Numbered from the stretch's first letter, positions 22,095-33,597 are shown. The stretch is 64,000 bases of DNA from Rhytidiadelphus loreus (GCA_947034895.1 OX344762.1:29430760-29494759); one strand, 5' to 3'. The notes: generated by a model not told the origin, from the letters alone. Numbers and translations: made by a program.

Positions 22095-23899
22095 TGTGAG
22101 CTCCCAATTTGTCAGTAGAAACTCATAGTTTTTTTTTTTTAGATTATTTCAATTTAAAGTCATAATATTATACAATAAGTCCAAAAAAGAATGTAGAACC
22201 AAAATAGACATGTTTTATGACAATATAGCCTTTGGTCATATATAGAATTTTATTCCTAGAATACCCTCAAAATCCACTTGTACATAAGTTAGAACCACAA
22301 AATAGTGGAAATCAGTAGGTTGGTAGGGAACTTATCCAAAATAGACTAAAATCTAGTGCATGTGCCATGCTTGGCTAAATTGGTTTTAGGAGAGATAGAA
22401 AGATCCTTACATAAATCTCCAAAGATAGGGTTCAATTTTTTCATCCCATTGACAAAATATTAGAAACTCCAATTGTTAGCATGTAGGGGTCATTTTCTCA
22501 AGACAGGCTAGTAGAGGAATCTATAGCCAATAGATTGTGATCTAGAATTATGCCAGGAGGTCAAAAGCATGCCAGGAGGTCAAAAGCAAAATCCATTCAC
22601 CGAGATTCTCTCGCATGTGAAAGATTCCTTAGCTACCGGTAATCCAAGGAAGGTTGATTTGCCCTTCCTACCAATCGTGGGCAAGACTAACACAAGATTT
22701 GGCGCACCTTTTGGAAAATTTCATGAGAGGTTCCCTAAGAAGTTTTGTAATTTTCTTAATTGTAGAGACACCTTTTCCGGAAGGTCAACCATTTAAACCA
22801 AGGAGAAATTCATGGAAAATTATTGGGTTGCAATAAATTCTCACTAAAAATTATGATAGCTTCTTTTATGGTAATAACACGCCCCGACAAGTTTCAAAGA
22901 GTTTTGATAGCGGGAGATGTCCAAATCACCAACATTCCTCCAAATATAATATACGACGGGATTTACGTGGAGTTGATTGGCGTCCTGGGAACACACAAAG
23001 TCGGAACGAAGTCAACAAGGAGTCTTTTATTACTCCCTAGAGCCCTCCCAAAAACCCTAGCTAGTCACCCTTGTCAGAAAAGGTAACCTCCAAAAGTTAG
23101 ATTTTTACCCTTTTACTGATTTCAATTGGCGCTAGTTGTCAATGAGTTTTTCACGAGAGAAATAGGGAGTAGAGGATGCTCTACTAAAATGAACTCCTAA
23201 AACCAATGGCCCAAATTGTTTGTGATTTGGAGTGGAACTTCAAAAGTTATAGTGTTGGAGCAATGCGACCCAAAATGGTAAAACTTTAAAAGATAAGGAT
23301 GAAAATCCTAGAGTTAAGATGAAAATCGAAGTTAATAGGGTTATCTAGGTTAAAATGGGGGAAGATGGAGGCCCCGAGAGAGTACAAAAGGGGGTCCATC
23401 TTCCTTTCAAACCACCTCCATTCTTGTTTTGGGGTCCATGGGTCCAAATTAGTTTTGAATATTTTTTTGGCATTTGAAGCTAAAAACCTCTACAGTGTTT
23501 TAGCTTCATTGTTGTTCTATTTTGAGCTTGGAGGTTGTTGGAGTCCTTTGATATTGTCCATGGACGTGTTTGAGTGTTGAATCGTAAATCGAGAGTCTTT
23601 TGTATTTTCGTGGGAAATAACTTCGGTGTTTCAAGGATTGTTGTTTGTGTCTTGTACTAACCATAAAGTCACCCCCCACTATACCTTGGTGATGCCGCTT
23701 TAGGGGGCCTTTAGTGCAAAGTTACGTAGTACTAACTAAGGAAAGTGATACTAACTTGTGTCTTATCTTGATATTTTTAGTGAGGGTAGGAATTTTTGTA
23801 AGAGTGTTGCCAACTAATCCCCGTTCAAAGGTGTGCTTGGCCTTAATAAGTTCTCTCTCCTACGATAGAGCTTTAAACTTCCTAGCACCCTAATAGCCT
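22095..23899 (+). mobile_element. LTR copy B, cut by fragment G
   Basis: Begins TGTGAGCTCCCAATTTGTC and follows copies A and D through U3, a TATA-like AGTACAAAAG at 23381-23390 and the leader (for example a GGTGATGCCGCTTTAGGGGG block near 23689). It ends abruptly at CCTAATAGCC, where the reversed LTR end of fragment G begins (TATGAGTGCTTATTTACCC). A duplicated 17-bp AGGAGGTCAAAAGCA block occurs at about 22556 and 22573. Confidence 0.65.
23381..23390 (+). promoter_or_regulatory. TATA-like box of LTR copy B
   Basis: AGTACAAAAG is aligned with TATAAAAG of copy A and TATATAA of copy C. The T-to-C change in the core suggests a weakened promoter. Confidence 0.45.
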
Positions 23900-25207
23900 A
23901 TGAGTGCTTATTTACCCATTCTTAGTAAATACGCATGCTGTGAGTCCCATATTTGTCACTTGGGACTCAGAAGTTATTTTTTGGGATTTTTTATAGTTTT
24001 GAGTATAGTTTAGTATACAAAAAGCTCAAAAAAGAGTGTAAAAACAAAATAAGTATGTCACATACTAATATAGCAATTAATCTCAAATAGTATATTTTCC
24101 TACAAAATACCCTAATTCCACTTGTAAATAGGGTAAAAATCTACAAATTGTACATAAACAATATATTTAAGTAGAAACATCTAGTTGCCTAAACTTATTG
24201 TACATGTGAACACAAACTAGCTAAAAATGGTATATGGAAACTGTATGAGAATCCTACTAAAGAAAGGTTTCAGTTTTTCATTCTATCGACAAAATAGTTG
24301 AAACTCCAATTGTTAGCCTATAGGTGAAGAAAATTCAAGACGGACCAGTGAAGGGCATCTATGACTTAAGTACGGTAATTTGAGATAGGAATCATGCTAG
24401 GAGTCCGATGGCACAATCAAGTTGCCAAAATTCCCTTCCATTTGTAAGATTCCTTGTTTATTAGAAGTTAAAGGAGGTAGTGGGATTCGATTCTCCTTGG
24501 GAAAGGTGCAAAGTAAGAATATAAACTTGCACATGTGTTGTGGGATTCCATGAGAGGTTCCACAAAAAAATTCGGATAGTCAGGAGATATTCTTCCGGAT
24601 GGTCAATTACCAAAATTCATGATGAAAAATTCATAGAAATTATCCGGGATGCGGTAAAATCTCACTAAAAAATTTCATAGTTTCTTTTATGTTAATAATG
24701 CACTTCAACAAGTTTCATGGTGTTTCAATAGTCAAAAGTATAAAAAAAAACAAGATCCTCTAAAATCGGCAAAATTGAAGATCAAATTTGAAGTTGATTG
24801 GTATATCCGGAGCACACGGAGTTGGATTGAAGTCAAAGTGGAGTCTTTTCTTACTTTTTTATATCTACTTAAGAGCCTAGAATAGTTACTTTTCATAGAA
24901 ACATCAAACTTCAAAAGTTGGGTTTTTACCCCATTTTGGTGTTAAGTTGGCGCTAGGATTCTTTGCGTTTTGAATGTAAGAAAAAGAGGTTGGAAATGTT
25001 TTAGACTAAAAATGGACTTCTAAAGCTAATGGCGCAATCCGTTTGTGATTTGGAATTAATCTCCAAAAGTTAGAGATTAGGACCAGTGTAAAAACCTTAA
25101 AGAGGTGAAAATTCTAAAAGATAAAGATAAAAATCTAAATGGATAGGGTGACTTGAAAGTGCACTTCAAATCTTCTTCGACTTTGACTTTGGAGAAACAG
25201 GGGAAGG

Positions 25208-25214
25208 TATATAA
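25208..25214 (+). promoter_or_regulatory. TATA box of LTR copy C, at the CACTA insertion point
   Basis: TATATAA ends exactly at the left border of the CACTA element. TAA is duplicated (25212-25214 and 27011-27013) and the LTR continues GGCCTCCCCTCC on the far side. The box is intact, but it is now separated by 1.8 kb from the LTR leader it served. Confidence 0.6.
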
Positions 25215-25523
25215 CACTACAAGAAAAACAGGGTATAAATGACTGCAAAGAATGACTGCATAGGAGTCATTGTGGACAAAGATGACTGCACTGTGACTTT
25301 GGCCCCTGGAGTCATAGTGGACTAGTCATTTTTATAAATGACTGCTATAGTATTATCACCATCCATTGTGAGCTTGGATGGGATTTTGGATGAAACTTTG
25401 GATGAAACTTCCAAAGTGGTAAAGAAAAAAGAAGTTTAAGGAAATGACTCCTATGTTGCCACGTGGCCAGTCATTCTGAAGTCATCATGTAGTCACAAAT
25501 GACCCCTTTTTTTAATCCTTTTA

Positions 25524-25855
25524 TGAAATTTAGGATTGTATTCTAAAATCTAAGAAATGTGAAAATTATTTTTTGAAATCTAGGATTATATTCTGAAATC
25601 TAGGAAATGTGAATATTTTTCTTCTGAAATCTAGAATTGTATTCTAAAATCTAGGAAATGTGAATATTATTTTTTGAAATCTAGGATTATATTCTAAAAT
25701 CTAAGAAATTTAAATATTTTTCTTCTGAAATCTAAGATTGTATTCTAATATCTAGAAAATGTGAATATTATTTTCTAAAATCTAGGATTATATTCTAAAA
25801 TCTAGAAAATGTGAATATTATTTTCTAATATCTAAAAGATTTGAAGATTATTTTC
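25524..25855. repeat. ~50.5-bp tandem array, alternating as ~101-bp dimers
   Basis: Unit starts (TGAAATCTAGG-like) lie at 25524, 25574, 25625, 25675, 25726, 25776 and 25826, giving steps of 50 and 51. Alternate units share TATTTTTCTTC or ATTATTTTTT tails in the first part of the array, a two-unit higher-order pattern. Each unit is itself two half-repeats of an AAATCTAG core. Confidence 0.8.
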
Positions 25856-26562
25856 AAGTTGTGGTGAAATGTGCAAAATGAGTACACCATATACCGAACA
25901 ACATACATCATATACAAATACATGATTCATACACCATATACAAATACATGATTTATACATCATATACATGATACACAATACACTATATTTTGCATATGTG
26001 TCAAATGGATTTTCAAGCCATTTAGTGTGTTAATAAAAAGAGTTCAAATAACAAGCCTTTTATACAAGTGGGGTGGTAGGAGGCAAGACAAACCATGTGA
26101 GATTTATAAAATGTTGATGCAATAGTAGAGTAGTGATGTGGAAGTCATTACGTAGTTGTGTTAGAGTAAATTACAATCAAAATAGTAAAGTAGTGACACG
26201 GAAGTCAATATGTAGTCACCTTAGAGTAAATTGTAGTAAAAATACAATCATATAGTTTACTCACTTTTGACTATGGCCTTCACAATGGAATTGATTAAGC
26301 CCAAATTGGAAGTTTAACAATGTTGTGAACAAAAACCAATGGATGAAACATAGACATTGTGAAAGTTATCAACCTAGTTGTATAAAAATTAGAACCAAAA
26401 ATTGTTATTCTATCTCTTAGAGGTGCTAAATGTCATCTAAATTTTAGTTTTTGGCCTTTGCATTGTCAATCTAACTTTATTTTTTTAGTTTGTTTTGAAA
26501 AAAACATTAGTAAATAGAGAAAAAAATCAAAAGAAAAATAAGTCTCCAAGAGTGCATCATTT

Positions 26563-26820
26563 TAACCCCTACAGGAGCAAGGCCTTTTTTCTACCAAAGA
26601 AACACTGAAAACTGCCATTTCTATAGCAAAGAGTAAAAAATAAATTAAAGTTTTTTTTTTTTACATCTAACCATAGGATCTTACAACCAACTAGTATTAA
26701 AAAATGTGGAAAAAATTTCAGAACTTTTGACCGCATAGATTGCAAGATATTTGCATTTAAAGTGGAAAAACCAAGTTTTTCAGCACATTATAGGACTAGA
26801 TAAAGACAGCACGTTCCAGA
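26563..26820 (-). repeat. fragment of the TTAA family inside the CACTA element
   Basis: Starts TTAACCCCTACAGG and follows the reverse of the right end of 28006-28938 as far as CAGCACATTATAGGACTAG, then stops. It either inserted into the CACTA element and was truncated, or was captured by it. Confidence 0.6.
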
Positions 26821-28005
26821 TGTAAAAATGTGGATGAAGACTCCCTGCCGCTAAGTCGTCATCCTGTAGTCGCGAATGTGACTCTGAATTGACTCTAACG
26901 ATGACAACCCCAAAACCTTGGTGCAATTAGGGAACACGAGTCATATTCAAGTCGTTCCGGACAAGCAGTCTTTCTTCTATGGTTACATTTACCCTCATTT
27001 CCTTGTAGTGTAAGGCCTCCCCTCCTCTCACTTCAACACCTCTTCCTCTCTTTTGTGGCACTTATGTTGTACTAAGTTCTAGCCGTCTAGGGCCACATTT
27101 TCTCTTGGAGTTTCCTTTGTTGTTTGTTTATTTTTGTCACTAGAGAAGTTTTGGTTGAAACAAAACTCTCAAAGTCTAGTTGTAGGTGTCATTTAGAGAA
27201 GTTTTAGTTGGAATAAAACTCTCAAAGTCTAGTTGTGTTTGTGTCATTTGAATTTTGGAGAAGTATTAGTTGAAACAAAACTCTCAATGTCCAGTTGTGT
27301 ACTAATTTGTTGATTGTGTCTTAGAATTTGAGGTTAATCCCTCAAAACGGCAAAATTTTGACTTCAAGTCCTAGGATTGTTGTAGAAATTTGATGGTTTT
27401 CTAAAAGACAATGAAGCTTTCACCTTATCATTAATCTCATATGTCTACTTTCTTATTAATTTTTTAGGAACTAAAGTTTGGAATTGAACAAGAATTGTTT
27501 TGCAAATGTAGGGCATTTAGGACACTTAGAAAGATCCATTGCTTGGAAGGCACAATGAATCAATGCATAGATACCCAATTAGAGTAAAATTATAATTAAT
27601 TAAGAACCTAATTGTGCACAGTTATTTTCCAAAGGTGGGTAAATAAGTGCTCACACATGTACAACCAGGTTTTGATAAATTATGGTTAATTCCTATGGAT
27701 GCATAACGTCCGTCCATTATGCCTTCCAAGCAATGGATCTTTTTCTATATCTAAGTATGCAAAATATGCCAAATAAACAAGAAATCCTAAAAAGACTCAA
27801 ATTTTTATTCTATTGTGTCAACTAACTAAGCCATTGTGGTTTTTAAGTCAAAGTGAATTTTGTCTAAATTTATCAATTCTAAATGATAGACAATCTTATG
27901 CCAATTTTAAAAATATAAAATTCACTTTGTTCCAACCTTCCTAGCAAGAGTTATGGACGGATGAAGTTTAGCCTTTACAAAGCTCTAAAAACTTCATCCA
28001 CTACT

Positions 28006-28938
28006 TTAACCCCTAAAGTCCCATTGTCCCCTCGGGGGACAATTTGGAATTCGGGCAGGTTCCTATGGGCTGAAATTTTACCCTAATTTTTTGAAACTTT
28101 TTTTGAAGATAGAAAATCTGATAAGCTTTGTGGGAATGTAATTTTTATTTCAATCAGTGCCCGGAAGCAAAAGTTATACCACAAAAAGGCTGAAACTGAA
28201 CTCGGCGGGCAGCACAAAAAATATTGCAAAAATTCAAAATAAATTTTAAAATTTTTTTTTTCTCAAAGATAATGTTTTTTTCTACATCTAAAGCTTTGAT
28301 TCATTCCACTTTGATTAGTAATGTGAAAGTTATGAACAATCTTATTTTTCGGGCAATCTAAGCATCTTCTTGGAAAAAAAAACCTTGTAGGATTCATCTC
28401 AGAATGCAATTTTCAAATTTTTTCAAATTTTTTTTTTTGAAAAGGTTAAATTTGCTTGTTAGAACAATCTCACCGTTGGGATTATTGTATTTCAATCCCA
28501 TCTAAAAGCTATTATCAATTTAGTTTTTCTTTCAAACTTGGACCTACTTCTACTTGACAATTTTTTAAAGTATGAAAATCAAGTTTTTATTTTTTGAAAT
28601 TTTTTCCTAGACTCCCAACTCAATTCTTCAACACAATAAATTTTAAATTCAAACTCCATTGTGTAATTTTTTTCCACAAATAGAGATCAAAGTCATCTAA
28701 AATTGCAGTCCAGTGTTCAAAAAAACTTGTTTTTTCAACTTTGAATGCTCATATCTCTCAATCTGTACGGTCAAACGTCATGAAATTTTTACCACATGAT
28801 CTAAAACAAGTAAAGTTTAAGATCCTACGGTTCAGTTCCAAAAAAAGTATTTTTTTTGTTTTTCTGGACTAACGAAGTAGAAATGGCAGTTTTGAGTGGT
28901 TTTTGACAGAAAAATGGCCTTGGGACTTTAGGGGTTAA
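28006..28938 (+). mobile_element. complete TTAA-flanked element (type 2), inserted in LTR G
   Basis: Left end TTAACCCCTAAAGTCCCATT; right end reversed TTAACCCCTAAAGTCCCAAG. The inverted terminus is ~18 bp plus partial similarity, longer than in type 1. Near the left end is a perfect 9-bp stem with 3-nt loop, ATTGTCCCC-TCG-GGGGACAAT (about 28023-28043). No ORF. Fragments at 5070, 17262, 26563, 41895, 48410-49518 and 50640 belong to this type. Confidence 0.75.
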
Positions 28939-29001
28939 AAGGGTTCACAAATTCAATTATTTTTCCTTTTTAAAAGTTACCTCTGGACTTAAGTATCTTA
29001 C

Positions 29002-29200
29002 CTCTACCTAATTTCCAATGTTGTTTCATGCGAGGTTGCTTAGGTGGTCGAGAAGGCCTTGCTTCTTTTTCATGACATTCATGCGATAGTGTAAAACCTA
29101 GTGGCAAAATAGTCTGATCCAACAATTGTGACAAAGAAAACTCAAACTCTACTTCCAATTGAGGCTCTTAATCTTGAGACTCACCCCCCCCTCTAATTTG
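29002..29200 (-). pseudogene. exon-like coding remnant next to the TTAA element
   Basis: On the minus strand the frame reads EVEFEFSLSQLLDQTILPLG, then an HECHEKEARPSRPPKQPR block, and ends at a GTAAGA donor (29001-28996). Just upstream are an in-frame TAA, a run of seven G and a polypyrimidine-AG acceptor near 29209. The basic, proline-rich tail suggests a nucleic-acid-binding transposon protein, but I do not recognise the family. Confidence 0.3.
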
Positions 29201-29496
29201 ACATATTGAAATCTAAAAAATAAAGAAAAACTAAATCAAGCAAATGGAGCTTAAAGGTGGTTGCATCTTCTTAAATAGATAGCATGCCATAAGAAGAAGG
29301 CGTCACCTTGAAGCTACTTAGGATGATTTCATTCTTTTTTCTATATTATTATAATTAAATTTATCAAAATAAGATAGTATTATATTTTTTGCAAAAAATA
29401 TAAGAAAGAAAGAAGATAAAAAAGTCCAAAGAATTGGCAACTTGTATTAAAAAACCTTTTTCAAGTAGTGAGCAAAATTCCACAAGGGATTCAACC

Positions 29497-29559
29497 ATGG
29501 CCAACAATGGAGATTTGAAAGGAGCATTTGACTACCTCCAAGATGAGGCAAATTCCAAG
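29497..29559 (+). CDS. second copy of the LTR-family short exon
   Basis: ATG at 29497 (context CAACCATGG) opens 21 codons (MANNGDLKGAFDYL..., ending in a DEANSK block) up to a GTAAGC donor at 29560. The leader (CTTGTATTAAAA, then GTGAGCAAAATTCCACAA) and about 250 bp of downstream intron align with copy A around 15840-16180. The LTR that should precede it is not intact here: the sequence upstream to about 29200 is a different remnant. Confidence 0.5.
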
Positions 29560-29849
29560 GTAAGCTACTAATTCCTCCAATTTCTATTCAATTTCCAACA
29601 TTAACTATTTTTATATCTAGTCGAACTTCAAATGCAAGTCAGAGTATTGAGAATAAGACTTTATCAATTTTCAAATAGAAAACCTTGTAGATTTTGGTTA
29701 GAGGTTTCTAAAAACATATGACACTTAAAAATTGGAGTTAAATCAAGAAAGATATGAACAAATGAAGATTAGGACCTAAACCTTCAATTCGATGCTCAAG
29801 TGTTAATGATCTTGTTGCAAGTCAGATGTATTGAGCTCGGCAACAGAGA

Positions 29850-30309
29850 AGTAACATTTGAAGGGTGTTTGAGGGTGTTAATGTTGATCAATACTATTGC
29901 ATGATGAAATCTGTGAAGGGGAGTCGTAGCCATCAACGATGGTTAAAATAGTTGGTCAATTCTTTAACAAAGGTGGATTGGGCAGATTATGTTGTTGCTA
30001 CTGTTAAATGCATTCTTTAGGTTTTGCAAATGGAGTGAGGTTTTCTTGGAACTTTGATTTCTTACCTCTAGTAGACATCTGATATACATTCTAGTATTTT
30101 ACAAATTTTATTTTTGTGTATTTAAAGTCATAGAAGATTAATATAAAAATTAATAGCCTTCTAGAGATTTTAGGATAATTTACCTTCTAATTAAAGAGGT
30201 GAATTTAATTGTTTAGTCAAATATTTGACCAATGGGTGGTAGAGTAGCCTTATGACTAAGTTATGGGTTGAAGCTCATTTGTTTTTGCATTATTGAGTTG
30301 TATTATTGA
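29850..30309. other. no gene seen
   Basis: AT-rich, with no supported coding frame or element end. Confidence 0.4.
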
Positions 30310-30900
30310 AGTGGAAGATAAGATGACACTATTCATTGTCTTTCCCGTTGTTGGTTTAGGAGGCCCAAATGTTTAAGAAGTCATAATGTGTTGTATTTGG
30401 AGAATTTTGAAATGAAAATTATAGGAGTTGTGTATCATAGTGTATAGTTTTTGAATTTATCTCATTTGCTTGATTTGGAGTTGAAAATCAAAAGTTATAC
30501 TAATTTAAGTTGAGGGAGGTCTGTTGCCTCTTAAGAAGAGGGATTGAGACTTCGACCGACCATAAAAGACGGATAAGTGTATTGTTTGCAATGTAACTCT
30601 GAGGGAATGTAAGAAATGTTGTTAAATTTTTATGAAGCTATCATTCATTCAATTTGGAGTTCATGCAAATGAATTGTGAGTGTTGAAGTGAAAGAAGGTC
30701 TGCTGCCTTTATTTTTAGAGGCCAAAACTTTGGGCAATCATAGACATTGGACAGAGTGTTGAAATGAGCTGAAATTTGAAGGAAGTGTAGAAAATTGTGT
30801 TAACTTTACAAAGAGATATCACTCATTCTATTTGAAGGTCTAAAGAAAAGGTAACACTCATTCAAAGTTTAGCTTTGAAATTTGAGTGGGAATTGAAAAA
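30310..30900 (+). repeat. ~180-bp tandem array, forward copy
   Basis: About three diverged units recur at ~180 bp. Markers are GGTCTGTTGCC (about 30518) and GGTCTGCTGCC (about 30698), and TCATTCAATTTGGAGTT-like or TCATTCTATTTGAAGG-like blocks. One unit has CGACCGACCATAAAAGACGG. The order matches the reverse complement of the array at 19900-20480, so the two belong to one repeat family. Confidence 0.55.
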
Positions 30901-31863
30901 TGAAAGAAGACTTGTGTGTTCTAGCTTGTAGCTTGTCTTTTTTTTTAAACTTTATTGTTGCGGGCGGTATGGATGAAACCATTGCTTAACTTCTTTTTGT
31001 ATTGTGAATGAAACAAAGTGGGGTTCTTTGCCTTTATAGTTGTATTTTATGTTGTTCTCACTTGTAAAGCATGATTGTTGATCACTGTGGGTTTGAAGTT
31101 TAGAAACCAATCCCTCAAACAGTTTAGCTCATGGTTTGGTCATCCCATTTCATCCGTTTGAAGCCCGTGGTTTATATGTCATCAAGTATGTCACCCTATT
31201 TTAACCTTTGGGCCTAATAAGAGTCATTACAAGATAGGCCAACGGGTAGCAATTTGAAGACTTGAAGACTTGACATAGTTTAGTATCAATCATTTCTCAT
31301 CATAGCCAGAATCTCCGTGATTTCTCAAGGCAAATTGTTCTCTATACAACAATGTATAGATGTGTACTGGTTATGATTGATTTTAGAAATCCAAGGCCTA
31401 CTTAATATGTAATCATAAGAAGAAATTTTGTTGTTATAGATGGACATGGATTCCCTAAGTTCTCTAACTATGTGAACTCGGTCACATGTGCAGTCTGACG
31501 TTGCCAAATTTTGGCCACATCAGATTATAATATTTAATTATTTTCTATTCTACCTACGTATCTCTGGTTCACAGCCAAGGAACAAATCTAAAACAGCCTT
31601 CCCTTGGTCTAAAATCTCTTCTAATAATAGGAACACCTTTGCATTGTGCACATGTACATTTGGCACTTACAACTACATTTCTTATACTTCAGTAGTTTAA
31701 TTACATTATGTAGTCTAATTTTTTAGTACCAATTTTCACTACATTTGAAGTCCTACTAGCTAAATTCTCAAAATTTGATTGATGATTGGTTGAAATTTTA
31801 GACTTCAAACATTGCACCAAGTCCCAAATTCTAAATTTTGGTTCACTTGAAAATACTTGTAAA
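30901..31863. other. no gene seen
   Basis: Short opposite frames at 31325-31700 do not resemble coding sequence. AAA at 31861-31863 is the left target duplication of the next element. Confidence 0.4.
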
Positions 31864-33597
31864 CACTACAAGGGAAACTGTATCCTATTTGACAGGAAAT
31901 TTGACAGAATTCTGTCAAATGTGCTGTAGATTAAGAGTACTTGATTCGGACACTTAATTGACAAAATTCTGTCAATTCGGCTGTCATTTCGGACAAAGAT
32001 ACACGTTAGACAGTCTTCCTCTCACTCCTTTGCCACCATGGACTTTTTAATTTCCACGTCACTCAATTCCAAAATATATTTTTCAAGGTTTTAATAAAAT
32101 ACTTGAAATAATGGCTAGAAAAAAATTGGATGAAATTTTATCAGATGAATGATAAGTTCTTAGATGAAACATTTTTGGATGATTTAAATTCTTTCATTAA
32201 CTTTCCAGAACATTGACCGAAACAAATCAAGAACATAGAGCAAATTTATTTACTAAATTATTTTCTTCCATGAATCATTTGTATTTTGTGAAATGAATGG
32301 AGAAGAGAATCTCCTTGTATACACATATGGAGGTAGGAGGTCAACCAATCCATTTGGGATATGTGAATTTTTGAAGTTGTAAGCTCATAGTGAAGTTAGA
32401 AATCTGTAATTTTGTAATAAAACTAAGATTTTAGACCTCATTTGAGCATAATATAATGTCTTTCTTTTAAGAACTTTGAACTAAGAATAGTTAATATATG
32501 AATTGGAGTTTCAAGTTCAAAAATAATTTTGACACTTCAAGTTTTCAATCAAAAGTTATAGGCAGATTTCAAAGAGGAAGTTTGAAAAAATATAATAAGA
32601 ACAATTTCAAACACCTCTTTGAAATTTCATAACTTTTGATTGGAAACTAAAAATATCAAATAAATTTTTAAAAGAAAAGCTTGAGTTGATTTTATAACTA
32701 ATGTTAGTTAATTTTTTTTGAAAAAACACATTCATCTATGCCTAAATGAGGTCTGAAGTCCTACATTCAACACAATTCCTATGTCTAACTTATTGTGTTA
32801 AGTTAGAAATAGGAATTGTGTTGAAAGTAGAACTTCAGACCTCATTTAGGCATAGAATAATGTGTTTTTTCAAAAATAATTTAACCAAAATTAGTTAGGA
32901 AATCAACTCAAGTTTTTCATACAAAAATTCTTTTGACATTTCAAGTTTTCAATCAAATGTTATGAAATTTCAAAGAGGTGTTTGAAATTATTTTTATTAT
33001 ATTTTTTCGAACTTCCTCTTTGAAATATGCCTATAACTTTTGATTGAAAACTTAAAATGTCAACCTTATTTTTGAACTTGAAACTCCAATTCATATTATA
33101 ACTATTCTTAGTTCAAAGTTCTTAAAAAAATACATTCTACTATGCTCAAATGAGGTCTAAAATCTTAGTTTTATTACAAAATTACGGATTTCTAACTTCA
33201 TTATGAGCTCACAACTTCAAAAATTCACATATCCCATATGCGTTGGTTGACCTCCTACCTCCACATATGTTGAGGGAGTTTCTCTCCCTAGAAGAAAGTA
33301 ATGTTGGTGGTGGTGAATGGTTAAAGATTGCAACGAGGTATAATTTCTTATATGAACTTAGAAAATGATAGCCACTTGATTTTGTATCTAAAATAAAAAT
33401 TGTATATAAAAATTTATTGGTTTTCTAGGAAGACATTAACTTTGTTTGACAAAATTGATTGAGAAATTGACAAGAATTTGACAGACTTTGCAATATTGAC
33501 TGCATTACAAAAAACAAAATTTCACAAGTTGTGATTGTCATTTCGGACACTATTCTATCAAAATTTCTGTAGATTAGGGCCCATTTCCCTAGTAGTG
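31864..33597. mobile_element. non-autonomous CACTA element built on a 1-kb palindrome
   Basis: Left end CACTACAAGGGAAACTG; right end reversed CACTACTAGGGAAATGGG. The 3-bp duplication AAA (31861-31863 and 33598-33600) is perfect. Subterminal regions carry TTGACAG/CTGTCAA motifs and a GTCATTTCGGACA block in both halves. The middle (about 32330-33290) is an inverted repeat centred near 32795, with arms of about 460 bp. Each arm contains the shared module (TGGAGGTAGGAGGTCAACC, a CCATTTGGGATATG block, TATACACATA). Confidence 0.85.
32330..33290. repeat. near-perfect inverted repeat, ~460-bp arms
   Basis: For example CAACACAATTCCTATGTCTA at 32768 faces its near complement about 45 bases on, and the outermost GGAGGTAGGAGGTCAACC at 32331 faces GGTTGACCTCCTACCTCC at 33244. 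The arms are homologous to those of the Harbinger-like MITE at 9116-9958, although the two elements belong to different superfamilies. Confidence 0.8.

Larger units (their letters stand above)
25215..27010. mobile_element. non-autonomous CACTA (En/Spm) element in LTR C
   Basis: Left end CACTACAAGAAAAACAGGG; right end CATTTCCTTGTAGTG. The 3-bp duplication TAA is perfect. The subterminal regions are packed with short motifs in both orientations (GACTGCA, GTCAT, ATGAC), as expected of transposase-binding repeats. The interior holds a ~50-bp tandem array, a copy of the shared TATA module (about 26056-26105) and a truncated piece of the TTAA family (26563-26820). No transposase remains. Confidence 0.85.
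23939..27655 (+). mobile_element. probable solo LTR copy C, with nested CACTA element
   Basis: Starts TGTGAGTCCCATATTTG and ends GTGCTCACA, with a 5-bp duplication CATGC/CATGT (one C-to-T change, as in copy A). Without the 1.8-kb CACTA insertion it is about 1.9 kb. That is half the length of copy A, and C lacks the exon and stem-loop part. The leader carries three tandem ~70-bp repeats of a GAAACAAAACTCTCAA block (about 27145-27290). AAAGATCCATTGCTTGGAAG lies near 27530. Confidence 0.65.
23900..28006 (-). mobile_element. LTR fragment G (reverse), split by copy C
   Basis: The 3' terminus of a reversed family LTR is visible at 23900-23938 (TGAGTGCTTATTTACCC on the plus strand). The sequence resumes at 27656 after copy C, with the reversed CTTCCAAGCAATGGATCTTT block at about 27725 and the ATGAAGTT stem-loop (27958-28000). 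CATGC (23934-23938) and CATGT (27656-27660) are the target duplication of C within G. G is itself cut at 28006 by a TTAA-flanked element. Confidence 0.55.
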
